This document shows positions 7,783 to 15,021 of a stretch of 45,211 bases of DNA, one piece after another. The notes beneath the pieces are model-generated. The model was not told the origin of the DNA. It ran no database searches and saw nothing but the letters and a program-made list of their open reading frames with translations. The stretch's first letter is position 1. Each line of letters begins with the position of its first letter. The stretch covers positions 1 through 45,211 of the forward strand of contig CANTDZ010000009.1 of assembly GCA_947652665.1 (NCBI GenBank). Direction: 5' to 3'. The DNA is from an uncultured Clostridia bacterium. Its GTDB lineage: Bacteria > Bacillota > Clostridia > Oscillospirales > Acutalibacteraceae. The position numbers and the translations under genes were made by a program.

Positions 7783-8379
7783 CTATTCTTCCGCCGCCCC
7801 CGGCTCGCCCCAGCCGCCCAGGTCTTCCCCGGTGAGGCTGGCGTACCGGGCAGCTCCGGCGGTAATGACAGGGTCGGCTTGGAGCAGGCGCTGGAGGAAA
7901 GGAGTTGCCTCGTCCGCCAGGGCCTCCTCTACCATCACGTTGCAGACGCGGCAGAGGAACAGGTCGCTGCCATCGGCCAGGTGGCGTTCCTCCACGACCT
8001 TAAGTTCAAAGCTCACCGGGCTTTCGGCGATGGTCGGCACGTGCAGCACCTGGCCCGACTCTACCGTGGGCAGGCGGAGCATCTTGTCTGGGTTGTCCCG
8101 CCCGGAGGTGGTGCCGTAATAATCAGCCAGGGGCAGGAGCGGCCGGGTAACCAGGTTAGCCGAAAACATCCCCTGTTGGCGGATAAGGTCTTTTGTCCAT
8201 TTTTCCTCGCCGATGCAGGCCATGACCCCCAGGCCTTCCTCTTCGCCATCGCGGATATGGCAGTAACTGAACCAGCAGAACAGCCCGAAATGGGGCGTGC
8301 CGTCCGGTTGGTAGTTCCCATATAAGAACAGGGATTGGGGACAGAAGTCGTTATTCATTTTGCCTTTCATTTTTCCCAT
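7783..8379 (-). CDS. Flavin reductase-like FMN-binding split-barrel protein
   Basis: A 198-residue protein resembling the flavin reductase / FMN-binding split-barrel family: start of the fold at CPQSLFLYGNYQPDGTPHFG, a middle FSANLVTRPLLPLADYYG segment (substrate/flavin loop), and a C-terminal strand LFLCRVCNVMVEE. Such proteins reduce free flavin with NAD(P)H or act as small flavoenzymes. The ribosome site AAGGAG lies within the end of the MarR gene, whose stop is only six bases upstream, so translation is coupled. The MarR protein therefore probably regulates this enzyme. The physiological substrate is unknown. Confidence 0.75.
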   Translation of the reverse strand: MGKMKGKMNNDFCPQSLFLYGNYQPDGTPHFGLFCWFSYCHIRDGEEEGLGVMACIGEEKWTKDLIRQQGMFSANLVTRPLLPLADYYGTTSGRDNPDKMLRLPTVESGQVLHVPTIAESPVSFELKVVEERHLADGSDLFLCRVCNVMVEEALADEATPFLQRLLQADPVITAGAARYASLTGEDLGGWGEPGAAEE

Positions 8380-8385
8380 AGTAAT

Positions 8386-8847
8386 CTACTCCTTTTTTTG
8401 CGGGTTTTTCAGCCGCGCTTCACACGCCTCCAGGTTCAGCAGGACTTTGTCCAGCAAGCTGTCCAACAGCACGGCATCTTCTTGGGTGAGGCCCTGGTAA
8501 AACAGGCGGTTCATTTCTTGGGATACCTGCTCGTACTGGGACTGCAGGCCCCTGGCTTTCCCCGTCAGGGTGACGAGTACCTGCCGGCGGTCCTGGGGGC
8601 CGGCCTCCCGGGTGACCAGCCCCTGTGATTCCATCCGCGCCAGCATGGCCGTAAGCGTGTTTTTGGCCAGCCCTGTGCCCTGCACCAGGCGGGAGATGGG
8701 CACGCCGTCCTCCTGCCAAAGCACATAGAGAATACGGCCCTGGGCCCCATTAAAGGCGTCTACGCCGCAGCTGTCCAGCAGCCGCTGGAATACCCGCCCC
8801 TGCACCTGTTTAATTTGTGTGATGAGAAAGCCCGTCCTGGTTTCCAT
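8386..8847 (-). CDS. MarR-family transcriptional regulator
   Basis: A 153-residue winged-helix protein. The order is typical of MarR: N-terminal dimer helices, the recognition region ISRLVQGTGLAKNTLTAMLARMESQGLV (about 51-78), wing with the DRR motif (QDRRQVLVTLT, about 84-95) and C-terminal dimer helices. It is the first gene of a two-gene operon with the flavin reductase-like gene. A palindrome in its own promoter suggests autoregulation. The effector is unknown; MarR proteins beside flavoenzymes commonly sense phenolics, quinones or oxidants, but that is only inference here. Confidence 0.9.
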   Translation of the reverse strand: METRTGFLITQIKQVQGRVFQRLLDSCGVDAFNGAQGRILYVLWQEDGVPISRLVQGTGLAKNTLTAMLARMESQGLVTREAGPQDRRQVLVTLTGKARGLQSQYEQVSQEMNRLFYQGLTQEDAVLLDSLLDKVLLNLEACEARLKNPQKKE

Positions 8848-8865
8848 GTGTGTACCTCCCTAAAT

Positions 8866-8894
8866 ATAGTACCATATAGAACTAATTGTGTCAA
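8866..8894 (-). promoter_or_regulatory. Sigma-A promoter of the marR-flavin reductase operon
   Basis: Minus strand TTGACA (8894-8889), 17-base spacer, TACTAT (8871-8866). Confidence 0.85.
8867..8884. promoter_or_regulatory. Candidate MarR operator
   Basis: An 18-base imperfect palindrome TAGTACCATATAGAACTA with seven of nine base pairs symmetrical. It covers the -10 box and most of the spacer of the marR promoter, the usual place for an autoregulatory MarR site. Confidence 0.5.
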
Positions 8895-8963
8895 GCCATT
8901 TTTCTTACCTTTATTTTAAGGCCGTCCACCCTTTTTTTCAAGTGCGTCCGTCCCATTTCCATA

Positions 8964-8992
8964 TTGCGCCCGCCGCTGGCCTGTGCTATAAT
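8964..8992 (+). promoter_or_regulatory. Sigma-A promoter of the nhaC operon
   Basis: TTGCGC (8964-8969), 17-base spacer, TATAAT (8987-8992), 44 bases before the nhaC ATG. The -35 box is weak and the -10 box is consensus. Confidence 0.6.
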
Positions 8993-9036
8993 TTGGTTGC
9001 ACAAGAAACTAAATCCGCTCTAAGGAGGAAGTAAAA

Positions 9037-10437
9037 ATGAAAACGGAACCGAAAACGTCCCGGCCCGTCGGCTTCTGGCTGTCGGTCGTGACCTTCCTTG
9101 TCCTGATAACCCTGGTGGTCTCCTTCACGGCCGGGCTGGGCAGCGCGCCCCACGTGCCGCTATTGCTGGCGGCGGCCTTTGCGGCTATTGTAGGGGCCTG
9201 CCACCGGTTTAGCTGGCAGGATATGCTCGACGGCATTTCGGGGGCCATCACCCCGGCGCTTCCGGCGCTGCTGATCATCATGTCTATCGGCATCCTGATT
9301 GCCGCCTGGATGGCGGGCGGGGTGATCCCCACTATGGTCTACTACGGCCTGCAGATCATCTCCCCCCGCTTCTTCCTGGTGACCGCCCTGCTGCTGTGCT
9401 CCCTGGTGTCCCTGGCCATTGGCAGCAGCCTGTCCACCATTGGGACGGTGGGGGTGGCCCTCTTTGGCATCGGCGAGGCCATTGGCATTCCGGGTCCCAT
9501 TACCGTGGGCGCCATCGTCTCCGGGGCCTACTTCGGCGACAAAATGTCCCCGCTCTCCGACACCACCAACCTGGCCCCCTCGGTTTCGGATACCAATGTC
9601 TTTGACCACATCCGCCACATGATGGCGACCACCACGCCCACCTATATTATTTGTATCGTGATATACGGCATTTTGGGCTTTGTCTTCGGCGGCGGCTCGG
9701 CGGATTCCGCCCAGGTGCAGGCCACGCTGGGCGCGCTCCAGGAGAACTTCGTGATCCACCCCCTGCTGCTCCTGCCGCCGGTGCTGGTGCTGGTCATGGT
9801 GATCTTCCGCATCCCGGCCCTGCCCGGACTGCTGGGGGCCGCACTGCTGGGTGTGATTGCCGCGCTGGCCGTACAGGGTGCCAGCTTCGATTCCCTCCTG
9901 GGCGGCGTAATGAACGGCTTCACCGCCAGCACCGGGGTCGACGCCGTGGACACCCTTTTGAACCGCGGCGGCATCCTGAGTATGATGCGCACGGTCGCCC
10001 TCATGATTATCGCCCTGAGCTTCGCCGGCATCTTCGAAAAAACCGGCATGGCCAGCGCCATTTTGGAGAAGGTGGTCAGCCACGTGAAGTCGGATAAGGG
10101 CCTGGTCATCGCCACCATCCTTACTGCCTGGGGCGTCCTGCTGGGGACGGGCCAGCAATATGTAGCCATCATCATGACCGGGCGGCTGTTCCGCCCCCTC
10201 TACCAGGAGCACAACCTAAAGCCTCAAAACCTCAGCCGCGCCCTGGAGGATGCGGGTACCGTCTTCGGGGGCATTGTGCCCTATAGCACAGGGGCAGGGT
10301 TCACGGAAAATATGCTGGGCATCTCAGCGTGGCAGTACGGGCCGTTTACGTTCTTCGGGTGGCTGAACCCGCTGGTGGCCATCTGCATAGCGGCCATGGG
10401 AAAGAGTATGCCGAAAAAGGGGGAGGACCATGCTTAA
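9037..10437 (+). CDS. nhaC: NhaC-type Na+/H+ antiporter
   Basis: A 466-residue polytopic membrane protein with about eleven or twelve transmembrane segments. The NhaC signature GAYFGDKMSPLSDTTNLAP lies at about residues 165-183, and a second conserved block GTGQQYVAIIMTGRLF lies at about 370-385. The family exchanges cytoplasmic Na+ for protons (some members exchange malate/lactate or other ions with protons). AAGGAGG precedes the ATG. The stop overlaps the start of the sirtuin gene by eight bases, so it heads a three-gene operon. The family is secure; transported ion and direction are inferred. Confidence 0.92.
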   Translation: MKTEPKTSRPVGFWLSVVTFLVLITLVVSFTAGLGSAPHVPLLLAAAFAAIVGACHRFSWQDMLDGISGAITPALPALLIIMSIGILIAAWMAGGVIPTMVYYGLQIISPRFFLVTALLLCSLVSLAIGSSLSTIGTVGVALFGIGEAIGIPGPITVGAIVSGAYFGDKMSPLSDTTNLAPSVSDTNVFDHIRHMMATTTPTYIICIVIYGILGFVFGGGSADSAQVQATLGALQENFVIHPLLLLPPVLVLVMVIFRIPALPGLLGAALLGVIAALAVQGASFDSLLGGVMNGFTASTGVDAVDTLLNRGGILSMMRTVALMIIALSFAGIFEKTGMASAILEKVVSHVKSDKGLVIATILTAWGVLLGTGQQYVAIIMTGRLFRPLYQEHNLKPQNLSRALEDAGTVFGGIVPYSTGAGFTENMLGISAWQYGPFTFFGWLNPLVAICIAAMGKSMPKKGEDHA

Positions 10438-11146
10438 AAAATGGCTGGATGAAAGCAAGCACACCGTCTTTTTAGGGGGCGCGGGGGTCTCCACGGCCAG
10501 TGGCATTCCGGATTTCCGGAGCGCTCACGGGCTGTATCAGCAGAAAACCCAGGGGCTTTCTTATGAGGAAATGCTGTCGCACCCCTACTTTGTGGAGCAC
10601 ACGGAGGAGTTTTATGACTTCCTCCGCCGGGTAATGCTCTACCCCGACGCCAAGCCCAATCCCGCCCACTATGCCCTGGCCAAGCTGGAGCAGGAGGGCA
10701 AGCTGGAGGCGGTCATCACCCAGAATATAGACGGATTGCACCAGATGGCAGGCAGTAAAAACGTGCTGGAACTGCACGGCAATGAGAACCGCTACTTCTG
10801 CCAGGAGTGCGGCCGGAAGTTCGACATGGCCTATGTCATGGGGAGCGCGGGCGTGCCCCGGTGCCCTTGCGGCGGGGTGCTCAAGCCGGACGTAGTGCTA
10901 TATGGGGAGGCCCTGGATCAAGGGCTCCTGCGCCGGGCGGTAGAGTACGCATCCCGCGCCGAGCTGATGGTAGTGGCCGGGACTTCGCTGGTAGTATACC
11001 CGGTGGCGGGGCTGGTAGATTACCTGCCCCCCAAGGCCCGGCTGGTGATCATCAACCGCGACCCCACCCCTTACGATTCCCGGGCTGACCTGGTTTTGCG
11101 GGAAGACCTCACGGAGGTGCTGGCCCAAGCGGCGGGAGGAGTGTGA
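10430..11146 (+). CDS. NAD-dependent protein deacylase (sirtuin, CobB/NpdA type)
   Basis: A 238-residue sirtuin. Visible motifs are [14 protein letters not shown] from Gly17 (NAD-binding), TQNID at 97-101, the catalytic base His116 in LHGN, and a structural zinc site Cys124-x2-Cys127...Cys145-x-Cys147. The C-terminal [11 protein letters not shown] and IINRD segments complete the Rossmann fold. It removes acyl groups from lysines using NAD+, producing nicotinamide and O-acyl-ADP-ribose. The ATG lies inside the end of nhaC and the TetR gene follows directly, so the three are translationally linked. The targets cannot be deduced. Confidence 0.94.
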   Translation: MLKKWLDESKHTVFLGGAGVSTASGIPDFRSAHGLYQQKTQGLSYEEMLSHPYFVEHTEEFYDFLRRVMLYPDAKPNPAHYALAKLEQEGKLEAVITQNIDGLHQMAGSKNVLELHGNENRYFCQECGRKFDMAYVMGSAGVPRCPCGGVLKPDVVLYGEALDQGLLRRAVEYASRAELMVVAGTSLVVYPVAGLVDYLPPKARLVIINRDPTPYDSRADLVLREDLTEVLAQAAGGV

Positions 11147-11151
11147 CTGCT

Positions 11152-11709
11152 ATGCGCCAGACCACCAAGCAGGCTATCGCCCAGGCTTTTGAGACGCTGC
11201 TGGAAAAGCGGGGCATCGACAAGATCACCGTGAAGGACATCGTGGCCGAATGCGGCATCAACCGCCAGACGTTCTATTACCACTTCCACGACGTGTACGA
11301 CCTGATGGAGTGGGCCCTGGCCCAGGGCATCGGGCACTATGCCGACCAGCGGATTGCCCCCGAGGAAGACTGGCAGGAGCAGGTGCGGCTTTTGTTCCAC
11401 TTTTTCTATATCCACCGGGTAACCATCCTTCATGGCTACGATGCCACCAACCGTATGCAGTACGAGCGCGTGGCCGTCCAGCACCTGGCGGGCCTGGTGC
11501 GCAAGCGCCTGGAAACGTACCCCCAGGCCGCCCGGGTGCCCGAGGAAAAGCGGGAGTTCATCTGCATGGTGTACGCGCGCAGCTTTGCCGGGCTCATTTT
11601 AGAGTGGGTGGAGGCCGGTATGCCCGATGAGCGCCATGTGCATTTGGAGGACTACTTTGTCATTATAGACGGCAGTATGGGCAATGCGCTGGACAAGTTC
11701 GCGCAATAA
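11152..11709 (+). CDS. TetR-family transcriptional regulator
   Basis: A 185-residue regulator with an N-terminal TetR helix-turn-helix (about 15-48: KITVKDIVAECGINRQTFYYHFHDVYDLM) and an all-helical C-terminal dimer/ligand domain of the short type found in DhaS-like regulators. Start chosen at ATG 11152, eleven bases after GGGAGGA; a GTG at 11143 would be too close to the ribosome site. It is the last gene of the nhaC-sirtuin operon and may regulate it. A long inverted repeat follows immediately. Confidence 0.88.
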   Translation: MRQTTKQAIAQAFETLLEKRGIDKITVKDIVAECGINRQTFYYHFHDVYDLMEWALAQGIGHYADQRIAPEEDWQEQVRLLFHFFYIHRVTILHGYDATNRMQYERVAVQHLAGLVRKRLETYPQAARVPEEKREFICMVYARSFAGLILEWVEAGMPDERHVHLEDYFVIIDGSMGNALDKFAQ

Positions 11710-11717
11710 ACATTTAG

Positions 11718-11764
11718 ACAAAAATCCGCCTCTGTCCAAATTTGCGACAGAAGCGGATTTTTGT
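11718..11764. terminator. Large inverted repeat, probable terminator of the nhaC operon
   Basis: Two 19-base arms (11718-11736 and 11746-11764) with 18 complementary positions and a 9-base loop; the outer part ends in TTTTT. It fits a bidirectional rho-independent terminator. Because it sits between a tetR gene and the next promoter it could alternatively, or also, be an operator. Confidence 0.7.
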
Positions 11765-11767
11765 CGA

Positions 11768-11796
11768 TTGTTATCGTATCCTGTCGAGATTATAAT
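11768..11796 (+). promoter_or_regulatory. Sigma-A promoter of the radical SAM gene
   Basis: TTGTTA (11768-11773), 17-base spacer, TATAAT (11791-11796), directly behind the large inverted repeat. Confidence 0.65.
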
Positions 11797-11823
11797 GATG
11801 CCAAAGAAAAGGAGGGCATCAAA

Positions 11824-13161
11824 ATGGATACAAGCAATAAAATCGTGCGTTTTGGACTGAAGAAAGCGTTCGACTATATCGAGCGCGATCCCGAGGAAAA
11901 CCTGCCCAAGCTCATGGACTGGGTAGACCGCTTTGCCCCCCAGGGCGACCGGGGGTTCCCGGTACAGCGTGCGGCCTTCCGCCGGGTGATCGAAGACCCG
12001 GAATGCGCCATGCACAAGCTCATGTACCGCGTTTTTAACGAGACGGACAAGGGCGTGCTTAAGGCTGTATTTGAAAACTTCATCATCAACGGCAACCTGG
12101 TGGGCTGGCCTCGGCAGGAGGAGCTGCGGGAGCAGTACGGCTGCAACATCCCCTGGGCCATTTTGCTGGACCCCACCTCTGCCTGCAACCTGCACTGCAC
12201 GGGCTGCTGGGCCGCCGAGTACGGCAACCGCCTGAACCTCACCTTTGACGAGATCGATTCCATCATCACCCAGGGCAAGGAGCTGGGGGTGTACATATAC
12301 ATCTATACCGGCGGCGAGCCCCTGGTGCGCAAAAACGACCTGATCGCCCTGTGCCGCAAGCACAGCGACTGCCAGTTCTTGGCCTTTACCAACGCCACCC
12401 TCATCGACGAGGAATTTGCCGACGAAATGCTCAGCGTCAAGAACTTCCTGCCGGCCATCAGCGTAGAGGGCTTTGAGAGCGCCACCGACGGCCGCCGGGG
12501 CCTGGGCACTTACCGCCATGTGGTGGACGCCATGGCGCTGCTGAAAAGAAAGCACCTGCCCTTTGGCATCAGCTGCTGCTACACCAGCCAGAACCTGGAT
12601 TCCATCAGCAGCGACGAATACTTTGACCAGATGGTGGAGTGGGGGGCGTCCTTTGTGTGGTACTTCCACTATATGCCCATCGGCAACGACGCCGTGCCCG
12701 ACCTGCTGCCTACCCCCCAGCAGCGGGAATTCATGTACCATAAGATCCGCGAAGTGCGCGCCACCAAGCCCCTCTTCGCCATGGATTTCCAAAACGACGG
12801 AGAGTTCGTGCAGGGCTGCATCGCAGGCGGGCGGCGGTACTTCCACATCAACGCCAACGGCGACTGCGACCCCTGCGTGTTCATCCACTACTCCAATGCC
12901 AATATCCGGGACATGAGTTTGCTGGATGTGCTGCGCTCGCCCATCTTCATGGCCTATCACGACGGCCAGCCCTTCAACGACAACCACCTGCGGCCCTGCC
13001 CCATGCTGGAGAACCCGGATAAGCTGCGGGAAATGGTAGAGGCTACAGGGGCCCATTCCACAGACTTGCAGTCGCCGGAGACGGTAGAGCACCTCTGCGA
13101 GAAATGCGAGCATTACGCCCAGCACTGGGCGCCCACGGCCGAGAAGCTCTGGACAAAATAA
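11824..13161 (+). CDS. Radical SAM protein with SPASM-like C-terminal cluster domain
   Basis: A 445-residue radical SAM enzyme. The cluster motif is Cys121-NLH-Cys125-TG-Cys128, preceded by LLDPTSACN and followed by YTGGEPLV (SAM-binding GGEP). The C-terminal part has further cysteines in the pattern GCIAGGRR...NANGDCDPC...RPCPM...CEKC, as in SPASM/twitch proteins that bind auxiliary 4Fe-4S clusters. The N-terminal 110 residues are helical and unassigned. The start at 11824 has AAGGAGG upstream. It is monocistronic, with its own promoter and terminator. SPASM enzymes mostly modify peptides or proteins, but no small precursor peptide gene is seen next to it, so the substrate is unknown. Confidence 0.88.
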   Translation: MDTSNKIVRFGLKKAFDYIERDPEENLPKLMDWVDRFAPQGDRGFPVQRAAFRRVIEDPECAMHKLMYRVFNETDKGVLKAVFENFIINGNLVGWPRQEELREQYGCNIPWAILLDPTSACNLHCTGCWAAEYGNRLNLTFDEIDSIITQGKELGVYIYIYTGGEPLVRKNDLIALCRKHSDCQFLAFTNATLIDEEFADEMLSVKNFLPAISVEGFESATDGRRGLGTYRHVVDAMALLKRKHLPFGISCCYTSQNLDSISSDEYFDQMVEWGASFVWYFHYMPIGNDAVPDLLPTPQQREFMYHKIREVRATKPLFAMDFQNDGEFVQGCIAGGRRYFHINANGDCDPCVFIHYSNANIRDMSLLDVLRSPIFMAYHDGQPFNDNHLRPCPMLENPDKLREMVEATGAHSTDLQSPETVEHLCEKCEHYAQHWAPTAEKLWTK

Positions 13162-13166
13162 AGGAA

Positions 13167-13198
13167 GGCCCACAGCGAAAATCTGTGGGCCCATTTTT
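13167..13198. terminator. Terminator between the convergent radical SAM and VanY genes
   Basis: Nine-bp stem (13167-13175 with 13183-13191), 7-base loop, then ATTTTT on the plus strand. It probably serves the radical SAM gene and possibly also the convergent gene. Confidence 0.85.
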
Positions 13199-13208
13199 GT
13201 TTATTTGT

Positions 13209-13883
13209 TCATCCCAGCGCTTCGATGTATTCCTCCAAGCACACCTCCTGCCGGGCTATTTCAGCGGCGGCCTCTTTGCCTACGTAGCGGTAGTGCCAGG
13301 GCTCGAAGTCGGTTTGGGTGATCTCCACCTTGTCGGCAGGATAACGCAGAATAAAGCCGTATTGCCAGGCGTTTTCCGCCAGCCAGTCGTAAACCTCCTG
13401 CCCGGCCGAGTTTATGCCGTCGGCGTTGATGTCTACAGCCAAGCCGGTCTGATGCTCGCTGTGGCCCACCTGGGCCACCCATTTCCTTGCCTCCGTTTGG
13501 GCATCCGATGGGGAGTAGCCCTGGGAGACAAATTCCTCGATCTTGTAGTCCATCTGCTCCTGCTGTTCCTCCTTGCTGCGGTAGCCGGAGGCCACGATGG
13601 GGTAAACCCCTTGGACGCGCATGGCATCGAACATCTCCTGGAGCGGGGGGTAAATGCGCGTATCAATGCGTTCGCCGTTTGAAAGGGTGGTCAGCTCCCC
13701 CTCCTGGTTTTTTGCCAGAGCGTGCTCCGCGTTCACCAAGACCAGGCTCCAGCCGTGATCGGGGCTGGAGGCGGGGCTTCCCTGGGAATCGATGCCGCCC
13801 ATAAAATAAATCGCGCACAGCACGACTGCCGCGAAAGCCACAAAGAATACGGCGTTTTTCATAATGCTTGTCTTATGTCTCAT
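13209..13883 (-). CDS. VanY-family D-alanyl-D-alanine carboxypeptidase
   Basis: A 224-residue protein with a short cytoplasmic start, one transmembrane or signal segment (about residues 9-29) and an extracytoplasmic M15B/VanY domain. Zinc ligands are His144 in SEHQTGLAVD, Asp151 in the same motif and His197 in EPWHYRY; the SGYRS segment upstream is also typical. It trims the terminal D-Ala from peptidoglycan pentapeptides. No vancomycin-resistance partners (vanH, vanA, vanX) are nearby, so a housekeeping wall-remodelling role is more likely than resistance. A possible TATAAT box lies about 35 bases upstream, without a clear -35 box. Confidence 0.92.
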   Translation of the reverse strand: MRHKTSIMKNAVFFVAFAAVVLCAIYFMGGIDSQGSPASSPDHGWSLVLVNAEHALAKNQEGELTTLSNGERIDTRIYPPLQEMFDAMRVQGVYPIVASGYRSKEEQQEQMDYKIEEFVSQGYSPSDAQTEARKWVAQVGHSEHQTGLAVDINADGINSAGQEVYDWLAENAWQYGFILRYPADKVEITQTDFEPWHYRYVGKEAAAEIARQEVCLEEYIEALG

Positions 13884-13961
13884 TTAACATCCATCCTTTC
13901 GGTTTGGTGCTATTATAAATCATGAAACACAAGATTGTATTAAGGCATTATTAAGATTTCC

Positions 13962-14873
13962 TTACGGCAGCTTGTTCCCCGCCGCCAGATACAGCGCGTA
14001 CCAATCCTCCCGGCTCAGCTCGACGCCACAGCCCGTGCAGATGTCCTGAAGGCGCTGGGCGTTGGTAGTGCCGCAGATCACCTGCATCCCGGCCGGGTGG
14101 CGCAAAATCCACGCAGTGGCCAGGGCCTGGGGGCTCACGCCGTACTTTCCGGAGAGCTCGTCCAGCTTGCCGTTGAGCTCCGGGAATTTCGGGTCGCCCA
14201 GGAAGACGCCCTCGAAGAAGCCGTACTGGAAGGGCGACCAGGCCTGGATGGTGAGGCCGTTTAAGCGGCAGTAGTCCAGGGCTTCGCCGTCCCGGTCGGC
14301 GGAGTGGGGGAACTCGGTGTTGGTGCACAGGGCGTGGTCAATGAGCCCGGTACACTTGAGGCCGAACTGCAGCTGATTGACCAGCAGCTTTTGCTTCAGC
14401 CCCGACTGGAGCAGGGCAATCTGCCGGGCGTTGAAGTTGCTGACGCCGAACCGCTGCACCTTGCCGGAACGCTCCAGCTCGTCAAAGGCCTCGGCCACTT
14501 CTTCGGGCTCCATGAGGGCGTCGGGGCGGTGAAGGAGGAGCAGGTCCAGGTGGTCGGTGCCCAGGCGGGAAAGGATGCCGTCCACACTTTTCAGAATATG
14601 CTCCTTGGAAAAATCGTACATATTGGGACGGATGCCGCATTTGCTTTGCAGGATGAGCTTGTCCCGCAAACCCGGCTCGGCGGCCAGCAGCCTGCCAAAG
14701 ACGCTCTCGCTTTCGCCGCCGCCATAGATGTCCGCATGGTCAAAGAAATTCACCCCGTTGTCCAGGGCTGTGTGGACGAATGTGGATAAAGCGGCGGGCT
14801 CCATCTTGGCGATGCGCATACACCCTACTGCTACCGCCGACGCCTGCAAGCCGCCGATCTGTCTGTATTTCAT
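13962..14873 (-). CDS. Aldo/keto reductase (YdhF-like)
   Basis: A 303-residue TIM-barrel oxidoreductase. The catalytic tetrad is visible as Asp45 and Tyr50 (FFDHADIY), Lys78 (LQSKCG) and His115 (LLLHRPD). The NADPH-binding end is represented by VICGTTNAQRL. Such enzymes reduce carbonyls with NADPH; the true substrate is unknown. AGGAGG precedes the ATG and there is an upstream promoter. It is divergent from the SLH-glycosidase gene and lies 78 bases upstream of the VanY gene in the same direction. Confidence 0.9.
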   Translation of the reverse strand: MKYRQIGGLQASAVAVGCMRIAKMEPAALSTFVHTALDNGVNFFDHADIYGGGESESVFGRLLAAEPGLRDKLILQSKCGIRPNMYDFSKEHILKSVDGILSRLGTDHLDLLLLHRPDALMEPEEVAEAFDELERSGKVQRFGVSNFNARQIALLQSGLKQKLLVNQLQFGLKCTGLIDHALCTNTEFPHSADRDGEALDYCRLNGLTIQAWSPFQYGFFEGVFLGDPKFPELNGKLDELSGKYGVSPQALATAWILRHPAGMQVICGTTNAQRLQDICTGCGVELSREDWYALYLAAGNKLP

Positions 14874-14896
14874 GGGAAACGCCTCCTTTTTTGTCC

Positions 14897-14924
14897 ATTA
14901 TAACACAAGCAGGGCAAAAGGCAA
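14897..14924 (-). promoter_or_regulatory. Promoter of the aldo/keto reductase gene
   Basis: Minus strand TTGCCT (14924-14919), 16-base spacer, TATAAT (14902-14897). Confidence 0.6.
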
Positions 14925-14946
14925 GAGGTTTTTTTAGTGGCAAGTA

Positions 14947-14975
14947 TTGAAAACACTATCAAGATATGGTAATAT
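14947..14975 (+). promoter_or_regulatory. Sigma-A promoter of the SLH-glycosidase gene
   Basis: TTGAAA (14947-14952), 17-base spacer, TAATAT (14970-14975), 46 bases before the chosen ATG. Confidence 0.7.
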
Positions 14976-15021
14976 GAAATGGTGATTTTCACAAAATATG
15001 GAAAGCGAGGAAAAACAAACC

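Noticed and set aside
13104-13682. Open frame across the end of the radical SAM gene into the VanY region on the plus strand.
   Set aside because: It crosses a strong terminator, has no ribosome site and is antisense to a conserved catalytic domain.
13209-13883. Possible vancomycin-resistance gene (VanY).
   Set aside because: No vanR/S, vanH, ligase or vanX partners nearby; a single D,D-carboxypeptidase is a normal wall enzyme in spore formers.
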